From a virus, in IMG/VR virus record IMGVR_UViG_3300030118_000146, positions 1 through 33,104 of that record: DNA of 33,104 nt. One strand, written 5' to 3'. How positions within the stretch are numbered: the stretch's first letter is position 1; every line of letters begins with the position of its first letter. A model generated the notes under the pieces. It saw nothing but the letters and a program-made list of their open reading frames with translations, had not been told where the DNA came from and made no database searches. The translations under genes were made by a program, and so were the position numbers. Below, one piece after another: positions 31,687 through 33,104 of this stretch.

Positions 31687-33104
31687 TATGCAGCAGTCAA
31701 GTCAACCACTTCACATACCCCTGCAGTGCAGGCTAACTCACGCCCACCTGATGTAGTGTCTTCCTTCTCAAACTCTCGCAATGCAGACCAATCAATTGAT
31801 GTAGGCATTTGTGCTTTCATCTCTTTGTACTCTTCCTCAGTGCAATCCTGATAAGGTGCTTGCTTATATGTATGCTCACTGAACGGCAGGAAGCTGATGC
31901 CTGACACTTCATCAAAGTGTTTGTATACCCATGAGCCTACATCCATCCACTCTTCTTCTTTTACAGAGATTGTTACAGATGGCTTGTGTTCACACCAGTA
32001 ACGCTGATACATAAGCCACAACTCAAGCTGTTCAATAGCAGACATAGCGGTGCGTGTTACGGCACGTGCAGGTGAACGCATTGGGAAGCTAAATACTGTA
32101 GTGCTATCTGGCTTCATTACGTCAGGCTCTGCCGGGATACCTTGTGCTACCATAAACTGTGTCAATGGGTCTTTGTTATCTCCACGAACAGTACGGATGT
32201 AGTACGGATTGTGACGGGCATGTATACCTGATGCACTGTCTACCAACTGTGACACTGTACCGGATGGCTTAACACATGTGATAGCAGTGGACTGTGGTAT
32301 CTTTAACTGTTTAGCCATAGATTTATTAGCATCTATAGCTACATCTTTTAATGCCTCAAGAGTCTGTCCAATGTTTATACCCAGATGAGCAGAGCGACCT
32401 GCTGTCAACTGGTTATCCATAATACCAGTGAGTGATACACCAAGCAGACGTTCTTCTTCTGTGTTCTTCTTCCATACACTACGCAGGTATTTGAAGTCAG
32501 TCAAAGTAGATTGGAACGTACCTAGTATTGTAGCCAAGCGCACCTTCTCTGTTAGTGTCTGTTGCGTATCTGTTTCACGTACAACAACCTCAGACAAGTT
32601 ACAGAACTGATAAGGACGCAAGATAATTTCAGAACAGGGGTTACATCCGAAATCTTGTTCCGCATCTCTACGTCCATTCTTAGCTGCTTGCACCTGTGCA
32701 GACTTGCGATTAAATATACCACGCTCACCTGACTTACTTTCATACAGTGACAGCCATTCACGCATGAATGTACCCATCTGTGGCTTACCTTTGTAGGCAA
32801 CGCTGTTGTTTGCAAGCGCACGTTGTCCTTCATTTTCCCACCATTGACCTGATTTTGCATGAGCCATCTGGTCATCATTCAGGTTTGATAGGCTGATGAG
32901 TGCGCTGCGTCTGACCCCACCGACAACTACAACCTCACCAATCTTACACATGATATCGTGACACTCAACGGGGAACAATCTACGACCTGATGCTGCTTTG
33001 AACTTCTCTATGCAAAACTCAAAGAGTTCTTCAAGAGGGGCTGGGCCACTGGCTCTACCACCAAATGTCTTGAGCCTTGCACCTGCGGGGCGTACCTCTG
33101 ATAC
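31686..33104 (-). CDS. nrdJ: Adenosylcobalamin-dependent (class II) ribonucleotide reductase, 5' end outside window
   Basis: The frame is open to the right edge, so 472 C-terminal residues are visible. It resembles the monomeric Lactobacillus RTPR type. The visible part begins VSEVRPAGARLKTFGGRASG and includes the RTPR-like VVVVGGVRRSALISL. The active-site NPCSE is present, with the thiyl-radical cysteine and a second cysteine eleven residues later (CNL), as in RTPR (C408/C419). The C-terminus ends with ACTAGVC, a C-x4-C pair like C731/C736 that shuttles electrons. A VKPSGTVSQLVDSASGIHARH segment is also conserved. The enzyme makes deoxynucleotides and needs vitamin B12. The first reducing cysteine would lie in the missing part. 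Confidence 0.93.
   Translation of the reverse strand, partial: VSEVRPAGARLKTFGGRASGPAPLEELFEFCIEKFKAASGRRLFPVECHDIMCKIGEVVVVGGVRRSALISLSNLNDDQMAHAKSGQWWENEGQRALANNSVAYKGKPQMGTFMREWLSLYESKSGERGIFNRKSAQVQAAKNGRRDAEQDFGCNPCSEIILRPYQFCNLSEVVVRETDTQQTLTEKVRLATILGTFQSTLTDFKYLRSVWKKNTEEERLLGVSLTGIMDNQLTAGRSAHLGINIGQTLEALKDVAIDANKSMAKQLKIPQSTAITCVKPSGTVSQLVDSASGIHARHNPYYIRTVRGDNKDPLTQFMVAQGIPAEPDVMKPDSTTVFSFPMRSPARAVTRTAMSAIEQLELWLMYQRYWCEHKPSVTISVKEEEWMDVGSWVYKHFDEVSGISFLPFSEHTYKQAPYQDCTEEEYKEMKAQMPTSIDWSALREFEKEDTTSGGRELACTAGVCEVVDLTAA

Noticed and set aside
1-33104. tRNA genes, CRISPR arrays, insertion sequences, integrase or attachment sites
   Set aside because: None could be recognised on either strand; tandem repeats found are inside protein-coding fibres and coiled coils.

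Overview
This window is part of a tailed-phage (Caudoviricetes) genome with a podovirus-like structural layout. The protein families look marine: tail-fibre anchors beginning MPYIG or MSRARDL, a fibre beginning MGTGYTRND, several tail-assembly-chaperone-like proteins, an adenosylcobalamin-dependent ribonucleotide reductase and a MazG-type hydrolase. The DNA is moderately AT-rich. I think of a phage of marine bacteria, perhaps of an alphaproteobacterium (the HMO-2011-like or cobavirus-like kind), but the host cannot be fixed from this sequence alone.

Layout. From 1 to 30354 everything is on the + strand and tightly packed. 1-943 is a lysis cassette: a holin-like protein cut by the window edge, a second small membrane protein, and a GH24 lysozyme. 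943-3149 is DNA packaging: a small-terminase-like protein, an HTH protein, and the large terminase. 3160-10237 is the head: portal, a small overlapping gene, a large low-complexity protein, scaffold, major capsid, and a probable decoration protein. 10290-14976 is the tail: an adaptor, a nozzle-like protein with a duplicated inserted domain, and a repeat-rich fibre. 15035-22304 is an array of small and large fibre/adhesin genes interleaved with four genes carrying a tail-assembly-chaperone-like domain. 22318-30354 encodes probable internal/ejection proteins (704, 74, 164, 443 and 1298 aa) and ends at a clear intrinsic terminator. From 30407 to the right edge the genes are on the - strand and read toward that terminator: nrdJ (its 5' end is outside the window), a 41-aa membrane peptide, an 81-aa conserved small protein, a PD-(D/E)XK-nuclease-like protein, mazG, and a 50-aa membrane peptide.

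Regulation visible in the sequence. Two sigma70-like promoters lie inside the late operon. One is in the 239-bp leader of the major capsid gene, which also holds two good hairpins. The other is a perfect-consensus, 17-bp-spaced, extended -10 promoter placed exactly before the fibre/chaperone array. Most other junctions are one-base TAATG overlaps or short overlaps, so translation is probably coupled.

Most interesting points: the repeated fibre-plus-chaperone cassettes; a 946-aa adhesin that joins LamG-like, SPRY-like and cupredoxin-like domains, with apparent copper-ligand residues kept; an 11/22-residue repeat running in perfect register for about 220 residues in an ejection-type protein; and the isolated consensus promoter ahead of the host-recognition module. 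No tRNA, CRISPR array, insertion sequence, integrase or attachment site was seen, and no gene-free stretch reaches 300 bases.
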